A DNA stretch of 64,000 nt from Filosporella fistucella (lineage: Eukaryota > Ascomycota > Leotiomycetes > Helotiales), in the NCBI GenBank assembly GCA_030077755.1, contig JAQJZZ010000013.1, positions 372,001 to 436,000 of the forward strand, written 5' to 3'. The notes under the pieces were generated by a model. That model was not told the origin of the DNA and did not search any database. It was given only the letters and a program-made list of their open reading frames with translations. This document shows positions 1 to 10,630 of this stretch, one piece after another; within the stretch, counting starts at the first letter, position 1; the number at the start of each line of letters is the position of its first letter. A program made the position numbers and the translations under genes.

Positions 1-1
1 T

Positions 2-163
2 GGTACGGACGGGCGTGGAGGCTACAACAAGAGAGATAAGGCGGGCACGGATGGACGTGGTGGGTACAACAAACGTGACAAGGCCGGGACCGATGGGCGG
101 GGAGGGTACAATAAGCGGGATAAAGCTGGGACTGATGGACGAGGGGGTTACAACAAAGATTGA
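2..163 (+). CDS. C-terminal end of a Kex2-processed repeat (KEP / RiPP-like) peptide precursor, 5' truncated by window edge
   Basis: Reading from base 2, 53 codons and a TGA encode tandem copies of the 14-residue unit NKRDKAGTDGRGGY. Three full copies are seen after a partial one, and the protein ends NKD instead of NKR. Each junction carries a Lys-Arg pair, the cleavage signal of the Golgi protease Kex2. Cutting would release near-identical Gly-rich peptides of about a dozen residues holding one Tyr. This layout is known from fungal KEP proteins, from precursors of cyclic dikaritins (ustiloxin, phomopsin, epichloecyclin types) and from alpha-factor-like pheromones. The core does not resemble a pheromone. 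The signal peptide expected at the N terminus lies outside the window. No DUF3328 (UstY) cyclase gene was recognised nearby, so cyclisation is only a possibility. The repeat is sure; the function is inference. Confidence 0.7.
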   Translation, partial: GTDGRGGYNKRDKAGTDGRGGYNKRDKAGTDGRGGYNKRDKAGTDGRGGYNKD

Positions 164-559
164 AACAGCTGGGTGTGATGAGATTGAGATCTAAGACTGG
201 TAAGTGATTGTCCGTATTGGGGCATAGAGATTTGGGAGTCTGACTGACTTGTTGCATCAAGGATATACATTCGTCAATTTTCTGTGGTGGCTTTCGTTTT
301 GGACTTTCAAGGGTATGGGCATTTCTGGTTCTTTCGTCACAGCTATGTTCTCCCCTTTTGGGCATGTAGTATGACGGCCGCTGGATTTCATTGGTACAAG
401 TACACTACTATAGCCTCGTGGGCTACTCAACTAGATGATATATCGATACCCAGACAATTTCCGTTCTCATATTTATGAATTGAAAGTAAAAATAGTGAAA
501 AGAAACTAAAGAGCGACACAGATAAAGTGAAAATCAATAAGTGCGTACTGAAAAAAATG
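164..559. other. intergenic, 3' flank of the repeat peptide gene
   Basis: No gene is recognised here. A 64-codon open frame at 284-478 has no family resemblance and probably lies in the 3' untranslated region. Confidence 0.4.
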
Positions 560-1270
560 ATACCGCACTAACAGGGTGTATTCGAAGAGTCCTGGAGTCA
601 AAGATAAAAGAGCAGCACGGGTAGAAGGAAGGTAGAACTTGGTCCCTGAATATCAATTGTTTGTCAACATATCAGGGTAACTGTACCTTCAGCGGCGGGG
701 GTATGAAAACGCGGTTCAAAGGAGATGTTCAGGAACAGAGCTGTGGACCTAGCTTCATTCTGGCAACCGCCCTCCCTTAAAACCCACCATACCTTGTACA
801 TATTGAGGACTGTTTTTCCTGAATGAATTTTTGAATTTCGGCGAATTTTGTTGTTGGTACTAGAGGACTTTTTGGGGCCTTGCTTTTAAGAAAAGCCGGA
901 GCTGCGATCGTCGTCTTCTTCATCAAAGCGATCGTCGCGGTTTGGGCTTTGTAAGGAGTATATGGAACAATTACAATGGCTCGTAGAATCGATTCCACAA
1001 GGTTGCCTGCACAGCTATCGCCTTTTTATGATTTTGCCCGTTCGCGCTTGAAGGGGGTGCACTGGTGGCTGCAGATGCAGAGCTCGAACGCTTCTTCCCT
1101 CCTTCACCTTTTGAGGCTGGAGGAGCCGCTGACGAAACCGCCTCCTGAGGCTGGATTTTGATATTGTTTTTGGGCAGTATCGCTAAAGGAAGAGACAACA
1201 TGGCCGCCATTTCAACACAGTTCTGTGGCAAAATTCTAGTAGATTGGGTGTGGATATGGATGATCCACAC
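560..1270 (-). other. weak minus-strand coding potential, unidentified
   Basis: Minus-strand frames of 99 codons (971-1270) and 73 codons (777-998) overlap. The first is rich in Ala, Ser and Lys; the second has a basic, possibly folded stretch ending IQKFIQEKQ. GT/AG pairs that could be splice sites follow (donor after ACAAG near 791; a possible intron with TTGAC and TTCAG near 650-695). No consistent multi-exon protein of a known family emerged. A loose likeness to the ubiquitin-like Atg12 fold was considered and not accepted. This may be a small spliced gene, a relic or chance. Confidence 0.2.
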
Positions 1271-2303
1271 CTCAAATTGGAAGACAACTCAGATTCTACC
1301 CTATTCTACGCATACAGGAGGTTACAGGCAACGGCAATTGTTAGTTCGAATCAATTCTTGGAACAATTCACTGCAGATCTACCAAACAGAGTGATTACCC
1401 GTGGAAATCGAGCGTCACCTCGTGATACACTGAGCAGAAACAGTCTTGATTGCACCTCTCGCTAGAAAGGAGCAAGCAGAAGGAACACAGCAGCAGCAAA
1501 TTACTAGTTGAATGGAATAGCCGTGTAAATTAATCTAATCCTTTTTGAGTGTTGCCATTCCTCTAGGAATTGTATCTGAAAGACAGTACAATTTAATTAT
1601 TCCTAAAAGGATGACAATTGACCTAGCCCGGAAGTAAATGCCTTGATAATAAGCATCCTCTCGCTGCTTGAACGCGAAGGCGTTTGAATCAGGACGGATT
1701 CAGTCGAAGAATGCTCACAGCAAAAAGTGAGAAACACTCAAGGAAATGACGACTTTCAAACAAGAATACTGTTCTCCATACTGGAGATTAAATGCAAGGA
1801 TCGGAACGACAGGGAAAAGAAACACGTAAATACTCCTGGATTTGAATGCAATCTGAAATCAACACTCAAGCCACACCGATACCTGTCGAGAGCTCAAGAT
1901 TATTCAACAATGTTTTATTTTGTACAGTGAAAACAACAACCTGAGAGTTCGAGGCAGAGAAACTAAGTTGAGATAATGTTCGTGACCTGATCGTGTGACT
2001 TGACTCCAATTTTGTAACACACGAGCCACGCGAAGCGACTTGCGTCATAGGCCGAGCCCAGCCGGAACGAAGACTCTCACTGCGAGTATTTGTTTGCAAA
2101 ATGAATGGATCTACAACTCCTTTCGCAAGGAGAAAAGACATGGGACTCTTTATCATTTCGAAGACGAACACATGAAATTTCAAAAGAACCAGAAAGAATT
2201 AAAACCTGAGTCAAAACGGCAATAGAGACGCAAATTTCGGCCTGACGCGTTGCTGCAAGACCAACGAATATTTTCATTCTATACGAAAACAACAACCTCC
2301 CCA
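1271..2303. other. intergenic, upstream of the Ppn2-like gene
   Basis: Only short unrelated open frames are present. The last few hundred bases presumably hold the promoter and 5' untranslated region of the phosphatase gene; no specific element is claimed. Confidence 0.4.
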
Positions 2304-3406
2304 ATGCCTGGATTGCCACAATATACCAAAGGGCGCGCGTCCCGCTCGAAAATGATACCTTTCATCTCCCTGGCTCTATTTTTGCTCCTCTCTTGGGGCG
2401 GCTATTTCCTGTATTCTGTCTCGTCGACTGAAAATATGGCCGCAGACGTCGAATCCGGTGTCGGTCTCGGCGAGGATACATACGGACTCAGCAGCCGCCC
2501 TGCATTCTCAGACATGATTCAACTAATAGATCTGCCATCTACCTTCCTCCCAGAAACAGGAAAACATAGACATTCGGGCAGACTGGTGATTGTGGGGGAT
2601 GTACATGGAATGAAGAATGAGTTGGTGAAGTTGTTGGACAAAGTAAAGTTCAACAAGAAACACGATCATTTGATCCTGGCAGGAGATATGATTTCCAAGG
2701 GCCCCGACTCCGTTGGCGTCGTTGATTTGGCAATGGAATTAGGAGCTACAGGTGTGAGAGGCAACCATGAAGATAGGATAATACTTGCGCAAGCAGATAT
2801 GGCCGCAAACCATTTGGAGATTGATACCCCTGGCCCACAAGAGAACAGGGAAAAGACGCAGGATGCGCTCGAGGAGGAGTCCTTTAGTCACGGAGATTAC
2901 AAAGATAGAGCGCTTGTGAAACAGCTGGGCCATAAGAGAATAAAGTGGCTGAAACAGTGTCCGGTCATATTGAGAGTTGGAAAGCTGGGCAGTATGGGCG
3001 AGGTGGTGGTTGTGCATGCCGGGCTGGCACCGGGTGTAAAACTCGAGAAACAGGACCCTGTGATGGTTATGAATATGAGGACGATTTCTGATGGAGGAGT
3101 TCCAAGTGACGGGAGAGATGGGAAAGGTTGGATGAAAGTGTGTTATCATATCATTGATGATTTTAAAAATACTAACGGACGTAGGTGTGGAATAATTATC
3201 AAAAGAAGCTTTCCAAAAAGGACCGAACGACAGTCATATACGGACATGACTCTAAACGCGGTCTACAAATCGAGAAATACAGCATGGGAGTCGATACAGG
3301 ATGTTTGAAAGGCGGCCAACTGACCGCCGTCGTTATCGAAGGAGGAAATTCGGATCATAAGCATAACATCGTGCATGTGAACTGTAAAGATGGACGAGAT
3401 AGATGA
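2304..3406 (+). CDS. Ppn2-like calcineurin-type metallophosphatase, membrane anchored (probable vacuolar endopolyphosphatase)
   Basis: Exons 2304-3137 and 3185-3406 give 351 residues. The 47-base intron has a perfect TACTAAC branch site and joins in phase 0 (...GWMK/VWNN...). The first ATG of the open frame is at 2304. A hydrophobic segment at about residues 17-39 would anchor the protein. The phosphoesterase motifs follow in order: GDVHG (98-102), GDMISKGPDS, GNHED, then VVVHAGL and GHDS, which together supply the two-metal site. Length and layout match yeast Ppn2, a Zn-dependent endopolyphosphatase of the vacuole lumen (326 residues). Family membership is clear; the polyphosphate substrate and vacuolar site are inferred from that likeness. 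A bis(5'-nucleosyl)-tetraphosphatase-like activity is the main alternative. Confidence 0.85.
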
Positions 3407-4789
3407 TTGAGCGACCCACGCGCGTGTTTGTTGTTTTTCGACACTTCGTTTCAAGATACCATATTCTAGATGCATGGATTGGAGTTTGGTGGGATTTTGG
3501 CATTTACAGCATACACATAGAAAGGTCGGCAAGCCTATGGAAAGCAATAATACTGGGCATATGATTCGTCTGAAGGTTCTGGGTCTTTGTGGCATCAGCA
3601 AAAACAACTTGATCGCATCAACGTCGCTATTATTCTCGGCACTGTGAGACTATTTTGAGGGCTCGAGAGCGGCACTGACAGTTGACAATATGGGGATGAG
3701 CAGCTAATTTCACTTGAGCTTGATTTGACGTGAGATAGTGCTCACTGATGAAGCCAGCTTCACTAGCTCAGCAAGACCTGGGGAACAACTCCGGTCGACC
3801 AGAACGAGCGTGTGTTGGAAGTCAAATGAATTGAATTATCAGATAAGCAATATGTCCATACGTTTCACCAATCAGGTATATTTTCCTTGGTGATGCTTCA
3901 TTTTGGCACCCTTTCAAATCTTTCTTTACCATCGAGACAAGCTTTACGGCGCCTTCAAAGGCGCACTTTATAAACGGTTAGGTGCTCCCGATTCCTAAGT
4001 GGCGATGCTTCGGAATACCCAAGAGGGTTAGAGAAGGATGAGATCAGCCTTACCTAAGTGATCAACCCAGATCTCTTTCTGAGTACCCGTAGACTCAGGA
4101 TTAATTTTCCCTTTCGCTGGTTCCGTTAAGTCTGCCGACGTGAGCAACTGCTGCTTTAACCTGAGCTGAGGGTGAGCATACCTGAGCCGAGAGTGAGCAT
4201 ACCCTGAGTGGAGCCTGAGCAGAGCCTAAGCATCCTGAGCACCATAATGTAGGACCCATTTTGCCTCCTGGGTGCCCGGCTACAGTTTCTTCACCGAATT
4301 TTGCCCCGGGAATCGGTTTCTGCTCCCTTTCAGATGTTCCGTTGGAGCAGTTTTTGGATCCCTCTTGTTCAAAGAGCTTATATGGTAGTAATTCAGCCTC
4401 TCCAGCCAGAATACGGTGGGCTGTTGCGACCCCTGTGGCATGCGAGTCACGGAACTTCATTACATAATAATTGAAACATTCGTCTTTTACCTGAGGTACT
4501 CTGGCCATAATCTGAAAGTAGTACTGTAAGGCTTATTAGTCACGGAATGTCTGTTCCTCTGGTATATGGCATGAGAACCTGTCTATCGCGCACACTTGTG
4601 CACTAATTTGATGGGGTGCCTCTTTAATCGTCCCGACTTTCCAGCAAATATCGATTCGAAGACTGTCCTTGAAGAAGACACAAAGTTCAAGGATTTACTA
4701 CGGTCCTCTCGCAACTACAGACGTAAACCCTCGACTCGACCTGAAGGCACTCGATACCATATTCAAGGCAATCAAGGCGATATCCCAAA
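3407..4789. other. intergenic between the phosphatase and the HET gene
   Basis: About 1.4 kb with no recognised gene. A 135-codon minus-strand frame (4101-4508) overlaps a short GAGC-rich repeat and has no recognisable domain; its C-terminal part is mostly repeat translation. A short perfect hairpin, gcgccttcaaaggcgc, lies near 3950-3966. The last part is the presumed promoter of the HET gene. Confidence 0.35.
4161..4226. repeat. short imperfect tandem repeat, 21-base unit
   Basis: Two adjacent 21-base units (4161-4181 and 4182-4202) differ at two positions, CTGAGC(T/C)GAG(G/A)GTGAGCATAC. A degenerate third copy and further CTGAGC-type words follow. It looks like a decayed minisatellite upstream of the HET gene. 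Confidence 0.6.
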
Positions 4790-7086
4790 ATGCTCTGCCA
4801 AGCGTGCGAAGGTATCTTTCGCGGCGACTTTCTCAGTGGCGAATCCCAGCCGCACCACAATGATATCACAGATATCTACAAGGCGGCTCTGAGTGAATGC
4901 TGGGTTTGCGAGAAGCACTGGCACTACTTATCCCAACAGTACTGGGGCCATTATCGTGCCTCGAAGGATATCTCGCGTGAGGAGAAGGAAAGGCTGATGA
5001 TCCAGGACGTAAGCATATTCTTACCAGTCACGGAACTAAGGAATACTTTGCGTATCATCAGCGGATGTCTTCCAATCCAGGACGCCAATTTCGAGGCGTT
5101 TTTTGTTTTATGTCTTCCCTTGCGCTAATTTCTACATACTTCGTATGTTCAGTTTAGCGCCAGCAGAGATTCTTATGTGCTCCCGCTGGAGCCTGGTCAG
5201 ATTGGCTCGGCCCATGAAGATGACTTGGTTGCAGACTATCGTGGTTCAGGTTCCCGTTATGAGCTACATTCTAGCGATAAGCGCATTCCAATCCTCATAT
5301 ATTGGCTAAGGAGCCTCGCTGGCGATCCGGCGCGGCTCTCTCTTGATTTCCTCCCTCACGGCTGTGACACTGGCCGCGACAATCAGGCGGGATTCATTTG
5401 CGATTTTGCGCGATTCACGTTGAAGCGTCATGAAGGTGCCTTTCTTATCATCATTTTACTTATTTCCCAAGCTAAGGATGATTAGATGCTGATGATTTGA
5501 CATTTAACGAGCTGACAGCACATGATGACCCGAGTTATTCGATACAACTAGCTAAGCATTGGTTGGAAAGGTGCACGAGGAGCCACCAAAAGTGTTCGGG
5601 CAGTTCGTCAGACTGGCTTCCTACTCGCCTTCTTCACCTTGCAGCACCCTGCCCTACTAAAGTTCAACTGGTTACTACTAATTCCGGCTCAGTACACGGG
5701 CCTTATGTGACTTTAAGTCATTGTTGGGGAAAAGCCGACTTTCTTAAACTTACAGCCGAGACTTCTTCGGATTTGTTTTCCGGGATCGAGGTCATTCAGC
5801 TCCCACAAACATTTCAGGATGCTATTGATACGGCCCTGAAACTAAACGTCAACTACCTTTGGATTGATTCTTTATGCATCTTTCAGGACGATCCTGAGGA
5901 TTGGCTTCGAGAATCAAGCATGATGGGCGAGGTATACCAAAACGGACTCTGTAATATTGCCGCGACTAAATCCAGGGACGCCAATGTGAGTTTCGTGGCA
6001 GAAAAATCGCCTAGAATTCCGTTCCTCAGGCCACCATGCTACATACAATCAGCGTGGAACAATGCGGTCAACGCTCGCTGGCACATTGAAAGTGTGTATC
6101 GAGAGCGAAGATCACAGCACCTGAGTGGGCCGTTACTGAGTCGCGGCTGGGTTGTCCAAGAAAGAATCATGGCGCCAAGAGTACTACACTTTGGCTCAAA
6201 CCAAATCTATTGGGAGTGTCATGAACACGATGCATGCGAAATCTACCCCCATGGTGTTCCTCTTAGAGGGTTCAAGAACAGGCACAAAAGCCTGGCCGAT
6301 TGTATCCACCTCACAGAAATCATGGCTCTCTGGGCCAATATCATCCGTATGTTCTCTGGCTGTCAGTTGACGTTCGAAAGAGACAAATTAGTCGCGTTGT
6401 CAGGGGTCGCCAAAGCTATAAAAGGGAGATATAAAGGCTGTCAATATCTTGCAGGATTGTGGAAAGATGATTTGGAAACGCAGCTCTTGTGGGGCACAAA
6501 TACCCCATCGAATTGTCTACCCCAGTCGTACAGAGCGCCGTCCTGGTCATGGGCAAGCATTGACGGGCCAGTGTGGCTGAACGATCGGGATTTCTACTCT
6601 CCAACCCCAGCCATAATCATCTTGGAGGCAGTCACTGAGCCTTTAGGTGATGATCCTATGGGACAGGTAAAGAGTGGATTCATCCAGCTTATAGGGCCTC
6701 TCATGACCGTTTCTCTCTGCCAAAAACCGGCTTATGATATATATCCCCGGATACGAACATACGACAGGAAGATCAACGGCGCTTGGGTTCAGTCGTCTTC
6801 AATCGATGCCGATGCTGATGGGGAGTCTTTGGCAAATTTGCACTGTCTGCCTGTCCTGAGCAATAAGAAATTCGAGGACGAAGGCCTTTTTGCTTGTCTT
6901 GTACTTCGGCCGTGTGGTACCCGAAAGGGAACCTTCAAGAGGTGGGGTATAATGTTTGTCAGGTTTGAAGAATGTGGAGTTCAGATTGTCGATGGAATTC
7001 CGCAGTGGAGCGAGATCGAGAACGAGGAATGGCTTAATTATGAAGAGGACCATGGAAATGGGATGTACACGATTACAATTATCTAA
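4790..7086 (+). CDS. HET-domain protein (heterokaryon-incompatibility type)
   Basis: Exons 4790-5104, 5153-5435 and 5486-7086 give 732 residues; the introns are 48 and 50 bases. The N-terminal 200 residues are the variable region common in these proteins (Cys-rich start MLCQACEG, then SECWVCEKHW). The HET domain starts near residue 270 and shows its three usual blocks: YVTLSHCWG (about 273-281), YLWIDSLCIFQDD and MGEVYQNGLCNIAAT. After it come SRGWVVQERIMAPRVLHFG and APSWSWASIDG, both typical of full-length HET proteins. In fungi such proteins trigger or regulate cell death after non-self recognition, but most, including this type without WD40 repeats, have no tested role. The frame is intact throughout. 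The first intron (donor GTTTTATG) is the least certain junction. Confidence 0.85.
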
Positions 7087-7675
7087 TTTGGTACTAAGGA
7101 GAAAGGGCCTGCTCAATGGCTAGGGGACGGGAAGTGGGTTAGGCAGAGATTTGGGGACCCCAAGAGGCTCTTGAAGTTCTTTAAGTACTGTATCCTCGTT
7201 AAAACTTGATAACAATACTACAAGAAAATAGAGGTTAGATAAGTGTGATTGGCTCAAAAGCGAGAGGTTAAATCACGTGATGCTGTGGTAAATCTTGCTT
7301 AAGATGATCATGTTTGGCTTAGGTGAACTGCTCAACGTGCTCAAGCGAGTTGCTCATGTTGCTCAGGCGAGTTGAATGAGCCGAAGGTGGTCAGCGTCTG
7401 AGCAAAAGCGGCAAGCTTACTAACTGAATATGAAGCGCAAGAAAGAGAAAGTTGATCCATAATACCAAAATATCGTCCAATTATCGCGAGAAAGAAGCTC
7501 CGATCATCCTTTAACCCACTAAAACCCAATTGTGTGGCTCCCCGCGCAGGTTTTCACCTAGATGAGGAAGATTTGCAGAAGACTTGAGACCAATTCTTGA
7601 ATCAGCTCCTTGTTGGATAATTTCCGGGCTGGTCGGCGAGTTTTACAACAACGAAACCAGTAATTCGAGACACAA
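7087..7675. other. intergenic, contains the unresolved 5' end of the S41 peptidase gene
   Basis: A GCTCA/GAGC-rich stretch lies at about 7320-7400. At 7590-7677 one frame reads SAPCWIISGLVGEFYNNETS, which resembles the PC-x-x-xS start of mature S41-family proteins of fungi, but it is one base out of frame with the first clear exon. No signal-peptide exon could be found. Confidence 0.35.
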
Positions 7676-10054
7676 GTGAAATGTGACGCCGAAATAGCTG
7701 ACCTCCCTGCAGATGCACAAAGAGCTTTCAGATTCAGTCCCGAGCTTGCAAATGCCTGTCTCCTTTCCTCTGGTATCGACACTGCTGTGGCAGTTGCTTA
7801 CCTGAAGGAGCTCAAGAAGTATGCCGAATTCGAGAGTACATTGGCATATCTCAAAGGTACTTGCCACATATCGTATTCTGACTTCATTTTCTAATCCATC
7901 CTCCAGAGCCTCCTTCGGACTACCCATATCCTCCCGTTGACATTCTGGGAGGATTGGATAGTCTAATTGCCAAAACAGAAGCTGGTACATACCAGTCTCA
8001 ATATGTCCTTGATCAAGATCTTACCTCTTTATATACCTCCGCCCATGAAGGCCACTTGTATACAAGTTTTTGTACAGCATCTTCTGTTTTTTACATTAGG
8101 ACTGTAGACTTTGTCGCCCTGTCTGTGGACGGAGTGTCCCTGCCAGAGATTTATGTGGCTGGTAAATGTCTCCAAGAATCCTTCAATACATCCGGCTAAA
8201 TGATCTATAGATGACTTGACATACGGCTCTAATCGTAGCTCTAACGTCGTTGCGATCAATAGGCAAAATTCTACTCAACTTATTGAGCGTGAAGCATTAT
8301 ATCTGACCATGGATCCAGATGCAGCATTCAACGCTATGATGTATAGTTCAGGTCGAACTCCAGGGGCCGGGTAAGTCGTGAATGAGTTTAGGGTGCTCAA
8401 ATCCGATACTGACAAACCTTGAAATGCCCCGGATGGCTCTTTCAGCAATCTGCCTACCAACTTCTATCCTGGTCTATATACTAATGTCACATTCTCAAAC
8501 GGAACCGTCGTCCCCTATGAGAACGTTGCTGCCATCCCAGCTGGCACTTGGGATCCCGAGATTGCAAACGGTGATGACTTCGTCAATTTCTTTTGCATTG
8601 ATCCAGCTACGCCAACGACAACGTCCGCCAGTTCAGCAACAGCTACTTCGACGGGAACTGCATCAGCCACAGCGACGTCGACTGGCAAACCGGAGCTGCT
8701 TGATTTGTTCCCGTACACACCTGTCGCTCGAGATCCAAACAATCAGGTCGCGGGATATTTTCTCAATGGCACTGGGTACGAAGACACTGCCGTTCTTTGG
8801 GTCTCAAGCTTCGCGCAAGAAAATCCTGCATATGAAGATGAAACAACTATCACGGATTCTTTTCTAAACACTACTCGTGACTTTTTTGCTGCCTTGAGAG
8901 GTTCTAGCAGAATGAAACTTACTATCGAGCTTAGTGGCAATGGCGGTGGAAACACACTTCTTCCCAACGATCTTGTGAGTTCGATCGATGATCATACTCA
9001 ATTCTAGCTGACCTCTTAGTTCAAACGGCTCTTCCCAGATATCGAGCCATACGGAGCTGGCCGTTTCCGAATTCCTGTGGCAGCAGGCATTTACGGCCAA
9101 ACTTTAGCCGCCATTCCTGATGATCAAGTCTACCTTACTCTAGAAGAGTACGAAAACGGTACATCAGAAGTCATTCGAACAAAAGGTGGTCTTTACACAT
9201 CAAGTTACCAATACCGTAGCAAACTCACTACCGACCTGCAAAACTTCACTGCCTTCTCGGGTTCCTACTATCCACCGAACATCCAGAAAGGGGACAACTT
9301 TACCGCCAACTTCCGCGCCCCCCTTAATGACAGCTCCTACACTCAATACACGGACAATCTCGATGTCTACGGCTACGCTAACAACCCAGCCACATATCCT
9401 CAACCATTTCCCGTTGAAAACGTAGTGGTCCTTACAGACGGATTTTGCGCTTCTGCTTGCTCCATCTTCACCGAGTTCTTGACTAGGCAAGCAAACGTCA
9501 AAACTATTGTCGTAGGAGGCCGTCCCCAACGAGGTCCCATGCAAGCTATCGGTGGAACCAAAGGAACCCTCGCATTTCCTTACACCTCTCTCATCCTCCA
9601 AACCGAGCTGATCCTCAACTTCTCCTCTTACATCCCACCCCATCTTGCCGAGCTCGCAAACGAGACTCTCCCTGGTACCACGCCCCTACCACTAGGCAGC
9701 CCAAAGGACCTGGCAAAATACAGCGTCAACCTCGAAGATAATATTCCTGAAGGAGATGAGAGTCAGATCCCGCTGCAGTTCGTGTTTGAGCCTGCGAACT
9801 GTAGGATCTTTTATACGCCTAAAACGGCTCTGGCTAGAAACGAGCTTTGGAAATACGTGCATGATGTTGCCTGGAAGGGTACTAAGTGTGCATGGGGTGG
9901 GATGGATACTGTGGTTGGAAACAATGGGACTGGTTATGGAAACGGGAGTGGGAGTGGGAATGGTATAGTCCCTGTTTCGAGTGAGGCGGGTAGAATGAGA
10001 ATTGGTGGGTGGATGAGTGCAGTTGTTGTGAGCGTAATGATGTTGTTCTTGTAG
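7676..10054 (+). CDS. secreted S41-family peptidase (UstP/CPAF-like), probably GPI anchored; 5' end unresolved
   Basis: Clear exons are 7676(?)-7856, 7907-8161, 8211-8370, 8446-8974 and 9020-10054, about 720 residues, with introns of 45-75 bases. The order of conserved stretches matches fungal S41 proteins: EFESTLAYLKEPPSDYP, VDILGGLD, TSAHEGHLY, a Ser/Thr-rich linker after FVNFFCIDP, ELSGNGGGN, then VVVLTDGFCASACSIFTEF, where the serine of the CASAC block would be the nucleophile, and VGGRPQRGPMQAIGG. The C terminus has a Gly/Ser-rich spacer and a hydrophobic tail (GGWMSAVVVSVMMLFL), as for a GPI anchor. The family includes UstP of the ustiloxin cluster, but also many unlinked proteins. The start is not found: in-frame stop TAA at 7661, no signal peptide in this frame. 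A further 5' exon or a one-base frameshift is possible. Confidence 0.75.
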
Positions 10055-10630
10055 GAGGCAATACAAGTAGGGGGGCAGTATAGATCGGTAATGTTGCGAT
10101 GGGATGGTTTGGATGATTTTTTTAAGCTGTATAATATTATTAGATGTTCTAATCAATGCTCTACACTCTCATAGTATTGGTCCCATAGCAATCTTTTCAA
10201 AGCAGTCCCTTCTTTGAATCTTTTATCACTCGCCAACCTGCATCCCCAACCTGCAAGAAAGTAGTATGTTATAGGTGAGAATAGGCAACGTAGGAGTTGA
10301 TGCAGGGGTCACGTGCATGCACTGTCAGGCATTGGATTCCCTTTCCAACGACAACCGAAATTTTGCCTTTCGTTCCATCTCCTTCAATGTTGCCATCTAA
10401 TTTTCCCACCACCACCACTTTGCGTATTTCCTCCCTTTCTTTCGTCCATACGTCAAGAATGGGGTAAATCTTTCCAAATCCAGGTCTGGGAGTTCTCCCC
10501 GCATTGCCCCGCACATGACGGGATAATGTGTACCCATGTACCCCTCACTAACCATGAACATAATGCAAATCTCACAATATTTCCTTCTTTCCTTCCTAAT
10601 GACACTCATTTTTCATTTCTGTTTCTCGCA
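10055..10630. other. intergenic between S41 peptidase and tannase genes
   Basis: Nothing recognised. The stretch before 10631 is pyrimidine-rich, as fungal promoters often are. An open frame from 10313 is only an upstream extension of the tannase reading frame. Confidence 0.4.

Noticed and set aside
560..1270. Possible Atg12-like ubiquitin-fold gene on the minus strand
   Set aside because: Only a loose pattern around KFAEIQKFI; the conserved C-terminal FG block and a consistent splice model were missing.
4101..4508. 135-codon minus-strand open frame
   Set aside because: No recognisable domain, and part of it is translation of the short tandem repeat.
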